A stretch of DNA of 64,000 bases from Haliclystus octoradiatus. Taxonomy: Eukaryota; Cnidaria; Staurozoa; Stauromedusae; Haliclystidae. Below are positions 24,371 to 37,914 of the stretch, one piece after another (the first letter of the stretch is position 1; each line of letters starts with the position of its first letter). The stretch is taken from the NCBI GenBank assembly GCA_916610825.1, contig OU744447.1, forward strand, positions 10,833,751 through 10,897,750, written 5' to 3'. The notes under the pieces were generated by a model. That model was not told the origin of the DNA and made no database searches. It was given only the letters and a program-made list of their open reading frames with translations. Made by a program: the position numbers and the translations under genes.

Positions 24371-27240
24371 AATTAGGCCATGGATAATTTGTATTTGGGA
24401 CAATTCATTATAAGAACTCAAGCAATGAGAGACATACAGATTCAATAGTCGCTATGTACTGAAATAATATCTGAAAATAGCCAACCAAAAATATAGTCTA
24501 ATAAATTGATACGATGTAGAAATAGATTACATGATGCAAATGTGACGAGAATAGATACATTGAAACTGTTAAACATTGGTAAAAAGTATCGTCAATCTAT
24601 AAGTAATAAGTAGCAATATGCAATTATTCATGCATATTTTTCAAATATTAAAAATGAAGAAACAAATTCATTATGATGCATTCATTTTAGAAAACATTGT
24701 CATAAAATTGTTTACAGAATAAGATCTGTAAAGTATAAATGTTTCATTACATGTAGATTTTCAATACAAAATTCAATGCAATTATAATTTTTATTCTGAT
24801 GGTGGAATTAAAAAAGCGTTTAAAAAATTGTTTGATAAAATTACTGCAGTAGTTTCTGTTTTATTCCATAATCGTTTACAGAAAGCATTTGTTTCCATAG
24901 AATCCCTTTCTATCGACTATTGTTTTGGAATACAATCAATTTCTAACAGAGAGTTATGAATATCTTTTTTCTCTTCAAAGTTACATGCTTTGTTTACATC
25001 ATATGATCATAGCTTATAAGAATAATATAACTCCTGTTTCGTGCGTACAAACATGACAATATATAGATATGAGATACTGGTTTTGTACTACTATTATGCT
25101 ATTATGTAATTAGGTGGTGCTTATCCGCGGAGCATTCCCAAATGTTGTTATTTTTAAAAACTGCATAAATAGAAATATAGAATAGATTACAGGATCATTT
25201 GTTTGTGATTGTGTCCATAAATAGCAAATTTCTGCAGATTTCTCATCTTGTATTCTCTCATAATCTCATCTTCACATTTGACCTTTAACCTCTGACTTTT
25301 CAGCGTTTCAATAAAATGCTGATGACCGTAGTGAATCGATCACCCCAGGCTATAGATCGCCCAAGAGATTCCACATAGAAAATTACGGATTACGTAGCTA
25401 AGATTACCTCAAACAAATCGTTTGTTTACTGAGAACCCGTAGTTGTTAATATAGAATGTGAAATACATCATTATACTATCATCATTCAGTTTTGTTGAAT
25501 CACGCATCAGATAGCATTTTGATTACTTTCACTATATAATATGTCATAGAAAATGTGATTTCATCACATGATATTTGCCACGTGGCTGTTTGTGATTATA
25601 CCTCCACACTCTGACGAATCTGTGCATTAAACAATGATTGAGTCAATGTTTGTCCATTTTCCACTTTCAGAGTATTATTGTTTTCCCTGGGGTGTCAACT
25701 CCAATGACATATTAATATACGGTACCGGGTACAGCAATATATGAAGGAACGTAACACTTCGGTCTAATTTCCAAATTAGTAGGATGCTATGAGTATCAAG
25801 AGTGCAAATTAATTCCAAATAGAACGCCATTCTATTACCTTTTACTGTATATATGAAAAAATCAAAAAGGAAGTAACGTCTCTGAAGTGATACGAGCGGT
25901 TACTGCTAACATCACGTGTGCAGGACTGTACTGAATTATATATTTTTAATCCCGAATTGAACTCGAAATTGTATGCTTACCTTTAAATCATATCTCTGGA
26001 AAATCTTCGTAAAATTCTCAAAGAATATTACTTCGAATGACGATGTTCCAATTCCGCATTATCATGGCTCACCTTTTTTGAACTCTGTTTTCGTTGGCTA
26101 ATATTTTGTTCGATTATTCTATCATCCAATCAGTTTAAAAAATTGCATCAAATTAGCAAATAGCGACATTTCTCTAAGCCAATCAGAATTGAGTAATTAA
26201 TTGTATATTATATTATATCAAGTATATTATAATGGTGAATGTTTATTACTTCATTGGAGCTTAATTAATATAAAAAATATTCCTGAAAGTTTGCACATCC
26301 GATGAACCAATGTATCAGGATCTAGTTAACCCAGCAGCATAAAGCACGTTCACGGACATAAATTCTGGTTTATTTGGATGAACGTTTAGTTGTTTAATTT
26401 ATTTGTAAAGCAGCAATATTATTTTTGATTTATATACAAAATATACAAATAAGTGTTAAATTAATTATATATTTTAGATATTTCGATGCGTATTTATACA
26501 ATGTGTAGATTTAAAAATATATAAATTTTTGAAGAACCAATTTGAAGGTAACTGATTATAATCAGAGCCTTCTAATTATATCGTGTACAGGCAATGTTAA
26601 CCAAATCAGTGTCGATACACATGCATCCAAATGCGAAGTAGACATGAGTAGTGGTCGGGGTAATCGTCCATGGCAGGAAATTTGAAATTTCGAGGCGTCA
26701 TCAAATTCTAATAAATTATTTAGAATTTAAATCGGGGATATTTAAGTTGCACACAAAATAAATAAAATGTAAGCGTCTCTTCTGTGAGCTATCTGTAAAT
26801 TAAAGTTAATGAGGCGTTTGTAGTATTGTAATTCTAAATATGAATCCAAATAAAATATGATGTATTTAATCGGCATTGTACAACGCAGATCTTTTAATCG
26901 TAGACCAGATTTTGGATCCTTATACTTAAGAATAGGGCGCACAAAGGTTATGAACATCTGTTTCTGAAAGTTAAAATTGTGAGTGCGGAAACCACGATTA
27001 TCATCTTTGTTCTTATTCTAGCCTTTCTGACAATCGACGAGATGTGCGGATGTGAGTCTAACGACGACATCATTAATATCATTTTTTCAGAGACAGGTTC
27101 CAATTCAACATTATTAATATAATACGATTCATTCTGATTGTTATTTATGAGAGTGTGTGCTTGTGATGGTTATTTTACAAAGCAATAAGGATACGCACAG
27201 TTTGGGTATATAATGTATAGCGTACAATATACGCTATCTG
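24371..27240. other. Intergenic spacer between the two MYND loci
   Basis: About 2.9 kb without a supportable gene. I see no long repeat and no conserved counterpart in the window. Short minus-strand ORFs (for example 26742-26957) have no recognisable content. Confidence 0.5.
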
Positions 27241-27288
27241 TATGAACGTTTGTTTATAAAATTAGGGATCGTAGAATTTATGCTCGTT

Positions 27289-30200
27289 TTATCTACTATG
27301 GGGTCGTTGAACGTCTAAAATCCGTGTTCTATATGGCATATGATCTACCTTTCCATAATTGATGTGCGAGTATTTCATTCTATCATGATATTCGTTTGTA
27401 TTTGTTCGAGGTACAAAAATAGGTGGCGTACAGGTTTTCTTGTGTGTATCCCAAGCAGAAATCTGAAAAAGAATATGTCGTAATTGTAAACAAACCCACA
27501 AGGCCATGGACACGAAGAGTAACCAATGTCAAAAGATGTTAACACAGATTCAAATAGCTGTTAAAAGAGGAATATTGCAAGTTCTGAAAGCCAATTATTT
27601 TTCAGGCTACGCAAGCCATCATTCAGTCATGATGTACTGTATACATGCTTATACTCTCTAATATTTAATTTCTAAGAAGTGGTGGATAGTGGTGTATAAC
27701 TTAATTATCGTGTACTAGTGTATACAATAATACTTGCTTGTTATATAAGTTTGATAGCTGTTGGCTGGTCACGAATATGGGTAATAATTCGTCCAATCCG
27801 GCGTTAAGCCACTTTCCCTCATGAACCAAAAAACAAAACTGTTGGGTGATAGCAGAGTTATGTTATTATTTGCGTATGATAATTTTAAAACATTCTGGAT
27901 AAATTTGAAAATTGTTTGGTAAATAGATTTTGATTTTTTCCCTGTCGTTAGCGTTTCCGATGTTCCTGTTTGCCTTTTGTTGGTTTGGCTAACGGAGGTT
28001 CATCGGTCTTGGTGAATGAGCCTGTCTGCTGTGTTTCAGGGATGATCTGCATGGATATATCGCCATTAGCGATGTTTACCAAGGATATTTTCAGGTTCGT
28101 CATTCATGACAATATCTCTACGAAACTGGAGATAGAGAAAGCACATAACGTATATAGAATCATAACGTTAATAAATTAAACCGAACCGGATATCGGATAA
28201 TTATACGTATCACAAATATTAATTCGTAATTGGCACCTTTATCCCTATAAGTTTATAACCATAATAAGTTAATAACCTTATAATATGAAATGATCATTTA
28301 GCAAGTAGACAACTAGCCCAAGTTGGCTACCGTCGAAAAATCACCGAGGTCCTCCGAGGTTCCTAGCTCTAGTTTCCTAGCAACTTGAGCAAGGTACGCC
28401 CGTATCGGACCTCTCATTCGTTGACGATATTGCTATCTTAACAAATAGCATATCTGATGCACAACAGCTTCTTGATGAAGTTGAACGGGTTGGTAAAACG
28501 GTAGGCTTGACAATTAACACGACTAAGACAAAATTTATTGCTTTAGGCATAAAACAGGCACACCTTGCAACATCTAATCGTGACATAGAACGTGTAGATT
28601 CGTTCAAGTACCTAGGTTCTGTACTTCCATCTTCTTCAGATGATTTAACACAACGTAGAGGCCAGGCTTGGGCAGCCATTAGAGGTCTGAATAAATTCTG
28701 GGCGTCCGATGTCAACACTGACGTTAAGTTAAGACTGTTCAGACACACGATAGAACCTGTTCTATTATATGCATCTGAAACGTGGGTTCTATCAACCTCA
28801 TTATTGACCCGACTTGACTCTGCTTATGACGCCATGCTTCGGCATGCTTTAGGAGTACATTGGCCCAACTTACTGTCTACTGCTAAACTTAGAAAACTTT
28901 CCCCTTCTGCCTCTGCTATTGCTCACCAACGTCAGATGTCTTTTTTAGGTCACATCGAAAGATCAAGGACGTATGCCCCTCAACCGCTGCATGACATCCT
29001 TCATTGGCGACCAAAGGAGATGCTTCGTGGGGCTATGGTAGAGTAGTATCTTTTCATAATGTTTTGTATCGTGAATTGTGTTGTTTAAAAGTTTCTTTGT
29101 CAGCCATGTCTGACCGTGTTTTGTGGCGTTCTTTGTGTAGCAAATATGTAAGCCGTAAGAGGGACGGCCCATTCCTATAATGTGACTGTCTATACTAGCA
29201 AGGTAACTGAAGTATCTAAAAATATAGAAATGTTTGCCGTTTGTAACATAAACGTATTTTGTTTACAAACTTTATCTTACTAGCTACCTAATCTGCAATA
29301 AAGTAGCGAAGAAAAGATTGCGGGAAGATTGTTAAACAAGATTAAAATTGAACTTCATCTCATATTTTGTTGCTTGTTTTGTTATCTTGGGCACGGAATT
29401 TACAACACTCTCGTATAAAATTGATTAAAAAATATTTGCGAATCGCTTGTTTACTTTTTGAAATTTGCAAGGGACATTGCCAGAGTTCACTATGAGAAAA
29501 TAGTGAACGATTGAGCAACGAATCAGAATGCAGATCATCGAATAGTACCCTATAGTCGGTTTCGACTAAAATGAAATATATCCTTAAGAAGGTTCATAAA
29601 CACCATAACTCGTATTATGAAATGTCTTTATTGAGGATTATCATTAATATCTGTTCATAAACGCAAAATTCGTACTATGGAATGCCTGATGGAATTTCAA
29701 ATGAAGAATTAAGAAATTGATATTTGGTTTTGGTATAATATTATGTGTACCATAGCTGTGATCGAAATACATTGCATCAAGAGTTGTTCTTGATATATGG
29801 CATAAAATTTATAATAGTCGCCTTGTCAGATAATGTTGGTATTTATCTGATATCATTTTAAATTTCCAATACCCCTGTCAGGCATATTTGGCTTGTTGGG
29901 AGCTCATTATTGTTCACGTTGCCTATAGGTTTACATTGGTTTCAACCTATAACAATTTGCCAATGTATGGGTCAATTGACAATAGGCAAACGCGATCGAA
30001 AAACATATTTGATTGGCATGCATATGTAAAGGATATTGAAATAATGTTAAATCATAATTTAACAGTTTTCTTTTGATTTGATTGAATATTTCATGGTCGT
30101 AAGTTGTTTATTTTACTTCAAAATTTCGCTTAGAGAGGAAATGAGAGAATTAAATCATAAAAAATTGTCAGGGGGCATACCACCGGACCATCCTAGATGG

Positions 30201-33200
30201 GTGGGGCCACTTCGTGGCAGCCCCTATTTTGAGCCAATCTTGACCAATACGGTGTTCTAAAATACTTTTTCCGCCCCTTGGCCGCAGTGAACAATATCAG
30301 AACGTCAAAACTTTCAATCACGTTTATTAATCAATGATACCAACCTGACATTGTTTACCACAAAGCCACGCAGCTCGACACCTTTGACAAATGAAGTTTG
30401 TGTATTTTCCACAATTGAGGCATTTTCTTATTTCTCTTTCACCCAATGAGACGTTTGGAATACACGTTTCATGGTTAGTTGATATAGCAGCAGACGACAT
30501 CTCATTCGTTCTACTTTGAGCTTTTTGGCATTTCCCTGTGGCACTGCTTGATAATTCCTAGAATAGACGATGCATCATTGCATAATAATGCATTGGATCT
30601 CTACAGAGAATTTCTAAACGGTGTATAGAGCTTGTTGACATCGGGAATGTTGGTGTGGAATAAACAATGCATTTCGTTGTCACAGTCTTTTCAAAATATG
30701 CAACCATGGTTATCAAAATCTTCTTAAAAGCTTAAGGAATAATTTGGAACATATGAAAAAGCTCTATATATTATATTTAATCTATAGACTTCAATCCGAG
30801 GACTTCACAAGCTAAGACTATGTAGGAGCCTTCCCGAACCCTCTTGACATTCTAGAGCAAGGATAACCTACAACTATCTTTATATAATTAATTTGTAAAA
30901 TATCACATTTTCTGGAAATATATTCACAATCACTGTTGTTTAGTACAGAAATAAAGACAAATTTCATTCGTTCAACGCCCTCAAAGATAATTTGTAACCA
31001 GACGTTTATAATCAAATCCCTTACTTTTTCTTTTCTTTTAACTTTCTCAAAAAGCGTAGCATCATTCATTAGGCTATTTTTTCAACGAAACATTTTCCTG
31101 CTTCACCAGCCGTATTGAATATAAGGCAACAGGTCAACAGTATAAATAGATACATGATTATATACACGTTATATAGCGTATACCTCCCATTTGATATGAC
31201 CAGATGCGTCCTTTGTTGGTTGTTTATAATTTTGTTGAATTCCAATACTGAGACGATATGATTTTCCTATACCTTCACTGTCATATGATTTGTTTTGGTG
31301 ATAACTCGTATCACCTCTCCGTTTTCTCAACCAATATTTCTGAGAAATGTAGCCGTTGAACTTCATTTGAAATGATCTAATGTTGGATGGTTGACATTGT
31401 TGTCTTTTATCACTAAAAGATCCCTGAAAATACATTAAAAGACGAATGCAGGGGCACTGAATGATGAGTCCTGCTGTATTTTGCTAATATATCCCTGAAC
31501 AGGTTATTTTGTTTCGCTCCACCAGGAAATGATTTACAAAATATATGTGCAACCAAGCTCACAACCTGCACGGATGATCCGGGAAAGCTTTGGAGGCCTT
31601 ATAAATTGGTTCTGAAATGATGAAAGTTTAGCCACATTTTGTCTTCAGCAGAAAGCCAATGCATGAATATTTTGAAATAATATTAAAATAAAATTGCACA
31701 ACAGTAATAAAATCGTGGTGGTTTATATATTGTTCAGAGAATATGATGTGAGACAGATATTTATTGGTTATCGCCTTTATCGCTCAGCTACCCAAAGACT
31801 GATGCTATATGCCTACCAATTCTGATTAGGTGGTAGTATACCAAACCAGGGTTCACTTTTCTACTCGACTCTCGGCAGCCCTGAGAAAATGCATACTTTC
31901 GATATTATTAAGAGATAGTTCCAATACATCATACTCTATAACCCATTACTAAAACGAAGCAACTGCACAAATTATGGTCTCTATGGACAGGTGTGTATAT
32001 GTTAGAATATTTCAATGTAAAAGTGTCATATGACAGTCATCATGAAAATGTCTAAGGGACACTCAGCAAGATGGCATTGTTCTTATTGTTCTACGATGTT
32101 CATCTAACTAGAACATTCTGATTTATGTAAACAACTGTAAGCGTATAGTCATATATTTATACAGAAAACTTGTATTTCAAATGTACTGGTCTGTATATTG
32201 CAATATGAACGCGCTGGAAGGTTGATCTGCATGCAGTGACTAATCAGAATAGCTTTTGTTAAATTGATGAGTTACGAATGTACTGAATGAATATTGATTC
32301 CTCTTGCTTGATCCTGGGAGACAATCATATAGATTATACTTAATTTCCACAGAGCCATTCAGAGTAGTATACACCTAGGTCTAATCTAGAATTGCAGCCA
32401 CTTGTAAAATATGGAAATAATTATGTGGCTGTGCTCTAACACCCATCTATCATAATCGTATTATAATTATGTACAACAAAAATGGAAAAATACTAAAACT
32501 ACATTCTTGGTTTCCTCAGCTACCATCTCACCGCTGATTCACTGCAAGGGCATTAACTTTCGGATTGGGTAGACAAAACACGTGCTCTTAAAAAGGTTTT
32601 ACCCTGTATCACTCATTATCAGAGTTCAACGTGATTCAAACGTTGCCATATACATCAGTTTGCATTGAAATAAATTGTTAACTAGTTCAGTAATCAGTAT
32701 TCATATAGCTTCCCTCCTGCCTCCCTCCTTACGACAATAAAGCAAAACATGATTCAAAAATTGTTTATATGTTCTTGATATATCATCAGGTTTATTATCT
32801 CTTTAAATACGTAGATAAATAATTCTGAATAATTTCATAGTTTGAAATTAGAAAATAACAAATATTCCTTGCGGTCCCATTCGTTGACGCTTACGCCATT
32901 GTATCGTGATACATCTAAATGTACAAAAAATTAATTTTTTACAGAGTAATCCCCTGGTGGAATTCTCTACTTGAATCATAAGTAACATCCAAAAGCCTCT
33001 ATTTATTCAAAACAGTGCTTGCTGACGCGGACCTTTCCTCATTTTGCAAAGTATTTTAAACATAGCTTATCGATGACAATACCATCACTCTCTTACTGCT
33101 TGTAATATAAAGCTGTATTTTGTTTATAGTTAGGCCATATTTTAGTGAGAGTTTCACTCTCCTCTGTTCTTGCCTATCATTTATGACGAATTAAATGAAT

Positions 33201-34569
33201 GAATGAATGAATGAATGAATGAGTGAATGAATGAATGAATGAATGAATGAATGAATGAATGAATGAATGAATGAATGAATGAATGAATGAATGAATGAAT
33301 GAATGAATGAATGAATGAATGAATGAATGAATGAATGAATGAATGAATGAATGAATGAATGAATGAATGAATGAATGAATGAATGAATGAATGAATGAAT
33401 GAATGAATGAATGAATGAATGAATGAATGAATGAATGAATGAATGAATGAATGAATGAATGAATGAATGAATGAAAGAATGAAGGAATGAAAAATTTATA
33501 GAAGGATGATGATGATGATAATGGTAATGACAACAAGGATGATGTTGATGGTAGTCATATATAGTGACAAGATACACAAGCATTAAAAGACAGATACAAG
33601 AGCTAAAGGATTATATGGCATGGCATTGGCATGCAAGACATGTTTAGAAATATAATTCAGCTTCCTATTTTATTATTTTGGACCAGATTAGAGAAGTTGC
33701 AAATAATATAATATTGTACTGGCGAAAAATCGAATCCAGCTGTCCTGCACATCGTAGATATGTATAATATTGATGTATCACATTTATGAAAAAATATATA
33801 AATAGTATAATCTTTAATCATGTGAAGGTTAAATAAAATGTTAATAATTTTAATGGTTTTTCAAGGCTGTATATGTAAGTGTACAATGGAGTTGTTTTAG
33901 ACTCCCTTTATTTGCCTGTCAAAATTATCATTTTTATTTTGACAAAATAAATAAATAAATCAGACAAACCTCTGCCTCTGAGTTACTTAATATTACACAA
34001 TATAGAAAACCTGACATAAGTTCACATACCTTCCTTTCAATATGAATAGATGAATCTCTTGATGATTGTCTATCGTTTTGTTTACTTTCACGACAAAGAA
34101 TACTCTCTAAGCCTCCACTGCCATTTAATTGGATTGGATAATAACTAATATCGTCACCATATCCTCTTAACCAATCCGCATGAGACATATACCCATTGGA
34201 ATTTATTTTAGTTTGATGTTGTGTGTTGTTGTTTACACCTTGCACTAGATTTGTTGTTTGTTCGTTCCATGGTATAGGTTTTATTATCTGATTGTGCTCT
34301 ATGTTCTCATTATGTGGTGCTGAAATAGAGGATGAGATATTGTTCGCATTTGAATCATCTAGATGCGAAATTGGTCTAACGTAAGGAAAATATCGTTCTG
34401 TGTTAAATGCCCTTTGAGTAGATGTATTTGGATCAGCCTGATTATTTGTAGAAATAATCCCCATAGAAGTTGCATTTGCGAAACGTAAGTTAGCTGCTGA
34501 TTTTCTCAATCGTGATAAAGATAATCTAAGCCTTCTCTCTGATGAGATATTATCATCTACTGAAATCAT
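27289..34569 (-). CDS. MYND zinc-finger protein with two DWLR modules, paralogue B (4 exons, 388 aa)
   Basis: Exons (minus strand): 34569-34030, 31423-31184, 30557-30345 and 27462-27289. Phases are all 0 and lengths (540/240/213/174) nearly equal those of gene A. The N-terminus shares SAANLR near 24-29 and NENIEHN near 87-93. Module 1 has DWLRGYGDD (132-140); module 2 has YWLRKRRGD (210-218), where the leading Asp has become Tyr. The MYND ligands are Cys 306, 309, 317, 320, 326, 330, His338 and Cys342. A strong acceptor (TGCATTTCAG at 34635) lies 65 bp above the ATG, so a 5' UTR intron is likely. The exon 3 donor is GTTGGT, weaker than usual. Intron 3 carries an RTE relic and intron 1 a GAAT microsatellite and a LINE tail. 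The function is unrecognised. Confidence 0.78.
28388..29170 (+). pseudogene. RTE-like LINE reverse transcriptase 3' fragment
   Basis: An open frame from about 28388 to 29046 encodes QGTPVSDLSFVDDIAILTN (the catalytic box reads FVDD), GLTINTTKTKFIALG, FKYLGSVLPSS, LRLFRHTIEPVLLYASETW, DAMLRHALGVHWPN and HQRQMSFLGHIERS. A frameshifted tail continues to about 29170 (SAMSDRVLWRSL). Motif order and the ASETW and FLGHI signatures are those of RTE-type LINEs. It is 5'-truncated and sits antisense in intron 3 of MYND gene B. A short second copy lies at 58340-58550. Confidence 0.8.
29171..30344. other. Remainder of intron 3 of MYND gene B
   Basis: No gene is seen. A small duplicated motif (CATAAACACCATAACTCGTA and CATAAACGCAAAATTCGTA, 29595 and 29655) and a GGTGGGGCCACTTCGTGGC hairpin-like stretch (30200) are the only structure noticed. 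Confidence 0.4.
33194..33487. repeat. (GAAT)n microsatellite, about 290 bp
   Basis: About 73 tetranucleotide units with a single GAGT interruption near 33221 and decay at the right end. It lies in intron 1 of MYND gene B and is absent from gene A. Its minus-strand reading (SFIHSFIH...) is an artefact. Confidence 0.98.
33880..33960 (+). mobile_element. LINE 3' tail remnant with ATAA repeats
   Basis: CCCTTTATTTGCCTGTCAAAA, a loop, then TTTGACAAAATAAATAAATAAAT. The inverted TTTGCCTGTCA/TTTGACAAA pair followed by short tandem tails matches 43225-43290. Confidence 0.6.
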
Positions 34570-34639
34570 TGTTGAAGTGCCAAAAAGAAAGTTTCCAAAT
34601 ATAATTCTGAAGTATGCTGGCTAGTGTGTCAATTCTGAA

Positions 34640-37171
34640 ATGCAAGGAAAAAGCTACAGAAAATCATGGATATATGTGCAACTGTGTTTAAAGAATCCCA
34701 TAATTACAATTCAGAGAAGGATAGAGGAATCCATAGTATATGTGTTGTATATAAAGCCCTGATCAAATGAAGTCAATATTTGATGAAAATTTCGATTTAT
34801 TTTTATTTTTTTGTTCGATATTCTCTTTTTCGGTTTACTTCTTTGCTCTGTTTTTATTGCAAATATTCTATCCAAGAGTTTCCATCAATAGAACAATAGA
34901 GAAAATTATTTAAAAAAATGTTTTTTTAATTCAACATAAAATCCTACCAAGCACTATCTTTTTAATTGTCCACAAAAATTATGTCAGAATTTCCAATAAA
35001 GATATCGTTTGAAGATCATTATCCATTAGTTTATATTAATGTTTTGCAGTAGATATATATGGTATGATTTTGCAAACTAAATGATCCAATTCCAATATGG
35101 CGAAAAAAAATTTGAGAGTCAAAACATACAACTTGCAAATCATTTAAATTGCAATATAATTTTCAACTCCTGTCTAGTAAAATCTCAACGCTATATAAAG
35201 TAAAGATATAATATTTTTCTTAATATTTTTCTTGTAAATCAGAATTTGATATCTAAAATATATAAATTTGCCTACAAAATAAAATCAAATTAAAATCAAA
35301 ACTAAAGAGACTGCTTCCTTTAGAGGTGTGTCTAGACAGTAAACCAAGGCGAAGGAAAATATCCCCAACGTTTTATTTCCTCCAAGAAAACAATCATAAA
35401 TTATCCATTATAGTAAAGCAAGATTGAAATTAACACCCCGTTGTGATATCTTATAATAAAATGTCGTCTAAAACATTCAAGTTCAGTTACCTTAATGATT
35501 AGCAGAGTGGGAATGTGATTTAACGCAAGCTTTTCAAGGTCAATATTTGTGACGCAGTTGAATTAATTTTGAAAATTATTTAAATTCGAGAAGAATTTTC
35601 TTTTTCATAAACACTTCTCATATGTACTATTTCCAAATGTAGCATTATAAATATTTATCAATCAATGATATGTTAAATATATTCATATTTGATTCTATTT
35701 TGTTGTCTTTTCCAATTTACAGGACGGCATGCCAGATTTAAGGGCATGAAACTCCTTTTATAATTTCAGAGCAAAAGCAACAAAATGATTATGGAAAGTT
35801 CAATAAATATCCCACCTGTGATTCAGTTTCGGTAATATCAATAATGATTAAATAATTTTATGGTAAATTAGCTTTATAGATGTGCCTGTGTGACTCAACA
35901 CTCGTCTCCTGAAAATATTGATGAAAATTGAAATATGCTTGATAAAAAGGATTGATAAAACAACAAACATGGTTTAAAATGTTCACTACATTTCCATTCA
36001 AATCTAATTGAGCACCCTCTGATCTGTAATTCAATTAAAATAAGTTTATGAATATATGTAAAATTTTAATATATCATCCATATTTATTTCCTTATTAGCT
36101 ATATATCTAGTTTACTTACGTTACGTATAACCAAAATGTGCTGTAAATCCAACCAAAATAAATTGTACGTCACGCCGAAATGACTCAATCCAGAACACAA
36201 GTAAATTCAGTTAAAAATCTATGATGTAAATGTAATATTTCCAACGAGCTGATTGGTTACTCCAGGTACGATAAATGGGAACCTAAAATTAGAAGTAACA
36301 TATCGATAACTACACGATGAAATACAGGGGAAATGAGACAACTACCAGAAAGGCAGTGTGTATTTTGGAAAAGAGGCAACAGAGAAACCGCTGGCAAAGA
36401 TTCCAAACAAAAATGTATCATGTTTACTGGTAAAATATTTCTATCCTATACTAAATAATACCAACGTTGATAATATTAACTTGATGAGTTCGATAATTCC
36501 AATGCGTGATGATTAAAGAAAGACCACTCAAACGTATTTATTTATTTTAAGATAAGATAGTCGTATCATTCATTCATTAATTCAAATTCAGTGAATAATA
36601 TATATATATAATAAACCAATCTGCTAGTTGCCATTACTACCCATTTATGTTATCAAAATTCCACTCATATCAAGACTTCTTTCTCGTTAATTTTTTTCAC
36701 CTGGTCAATAAGCTCTATCGGTTACGGAAATCAATCTGTCAAAATATGACATTCGTTATACTTCACACAGACTGCATATTTTGCAAAATGTACGGTCTAG
36801 TTCCAATCGAAATCCAAGTTTTACGTGACTAGTAGTCAGTAGTTGTGGCTTTGCATTTCTACAATTGAAATTTGTTCACCACGCATTGGAAATAGCAAAT
36901 TATAACAAAATATGTAATATATCCAATGCTAGAGTCAACACATTGTAGCGCCCATAAAAAGGCAATCTAGCACTTTTCTCCAACCTTTTGAACACTTTCC
37001 TGCTTAACAGATCTTCGTAACAGAGCCCGGAGTCGTCTAGTGTTAAGAAACCTTTCTTTATGTGAACTATGTGTTTATAAATATGAAACATCATCAACAT
37101 TTATAACAACAGCTTTAACAGAAAACCAAAACAGTTGATTATTACTTGGAAAAAGTTCCAATAATACTCAC
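34640..37171 (-). other. 5' intron / upstream region of MYND gene B
   Basis: Probable intron between the untranslated exon at 37172-~37330 and coding exon 1. It includes a block at 36236-36430 conserved with 19551-19740, containing GATACATTT..TGTTTGG and CAGCGGTTTCTC on the minus strand. No open frame common to both copies was found. Confidence 0.35.
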
Positions 37172-37330
37172 ATGGCATTCAAATGCAGCGAAGGTACCAG
37201 GGAAATCATTAGATATGGCACCAAAATTTGATCAAAGTGGTAGGTGTTTGCTAGGTGCTTAATGTATGATAAAAAAATTAAGAGAAACTTAAACGATTCA
37301 TAATATGTCCACTGATGTTTACAAAATTCC
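37172..37330 (-). other. Candidate 5' untranslated exon of MYND gene B
   Basis: It ends at CCAT/GTGAGTATT, the counterpart of the gene A exon ending at 20553. The conserved 3' part reads AATGATTTCC..GTACCTTCGCTGCAT. Upstream ATG frames are short. Confidence 0.45.
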
Positions 37331-37339
37331 GGTATGATT

Positions 37340-37460
37340 TAATTATAAAACGAGGCAATATAAGGCTAGTGTAGAAGACTTATACGTCATACAGACATCC
37401 AGCTGTCATTGGCTACCTGATTGACATGGAAACGAGTTCAATTTAGTTTCTAAATTACAT
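37340..37460 (-). promoter_or_regulatory. Conserved promoter of MYND gene B: CCAAT, E-box, CRE, TATA-like
   Basis: Minus strand: CCAAT (37412-37408), CAGCTG (37405-37400), TGACGTA (37389-37383), then CTACACTAGCCTTATATTGCC. It is nearly base-for-base the element at 20730-20860. Confidence 0.6.
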
Positions 37461-37914
37461 TGCAACGAACGTTAGATTGTTTCAAATATCCCATCTATTA
37501 TCATTCATTGTTGGTAAATTAATCTGCTGCTCACTGTTATCGTAATAAATCACTATGAAATTCGATGTCCAGTAACTGATATCTCGAGATAAGGTACCGT
37601 TGACTACATGGGTGTCACAGAAAAATGATCCTTGAGATTTACTTCACCAGTGGATGCTGGGATGTTGACCTAGCGGTTGATACCTAATTTGATGCCAACC
37701 ATTTTGAAAACGCATTGGATCGTATATTATATAATCATGTTTCCGATTATGTTGTTCATATATATGTTGGTGACGCATTTGGATCTTATAAAAAAATAGG
37801 TACAGCTCAAACAGAACAATCTAGACGAGTAAGTAATAAGGATACAATTATTTTATCAATCTGTGATGTGCTACGAACTGCCATCAAGGTAATAGGAATT
37901 AATAGGAAAACTCA

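Noticed and set aside
33177-33583. Two long minus-strand ORFs rich in SFIH repeats
   Set aside because: They are translations of the GAAT microsatellite; a tetramer has no stop in these frames.
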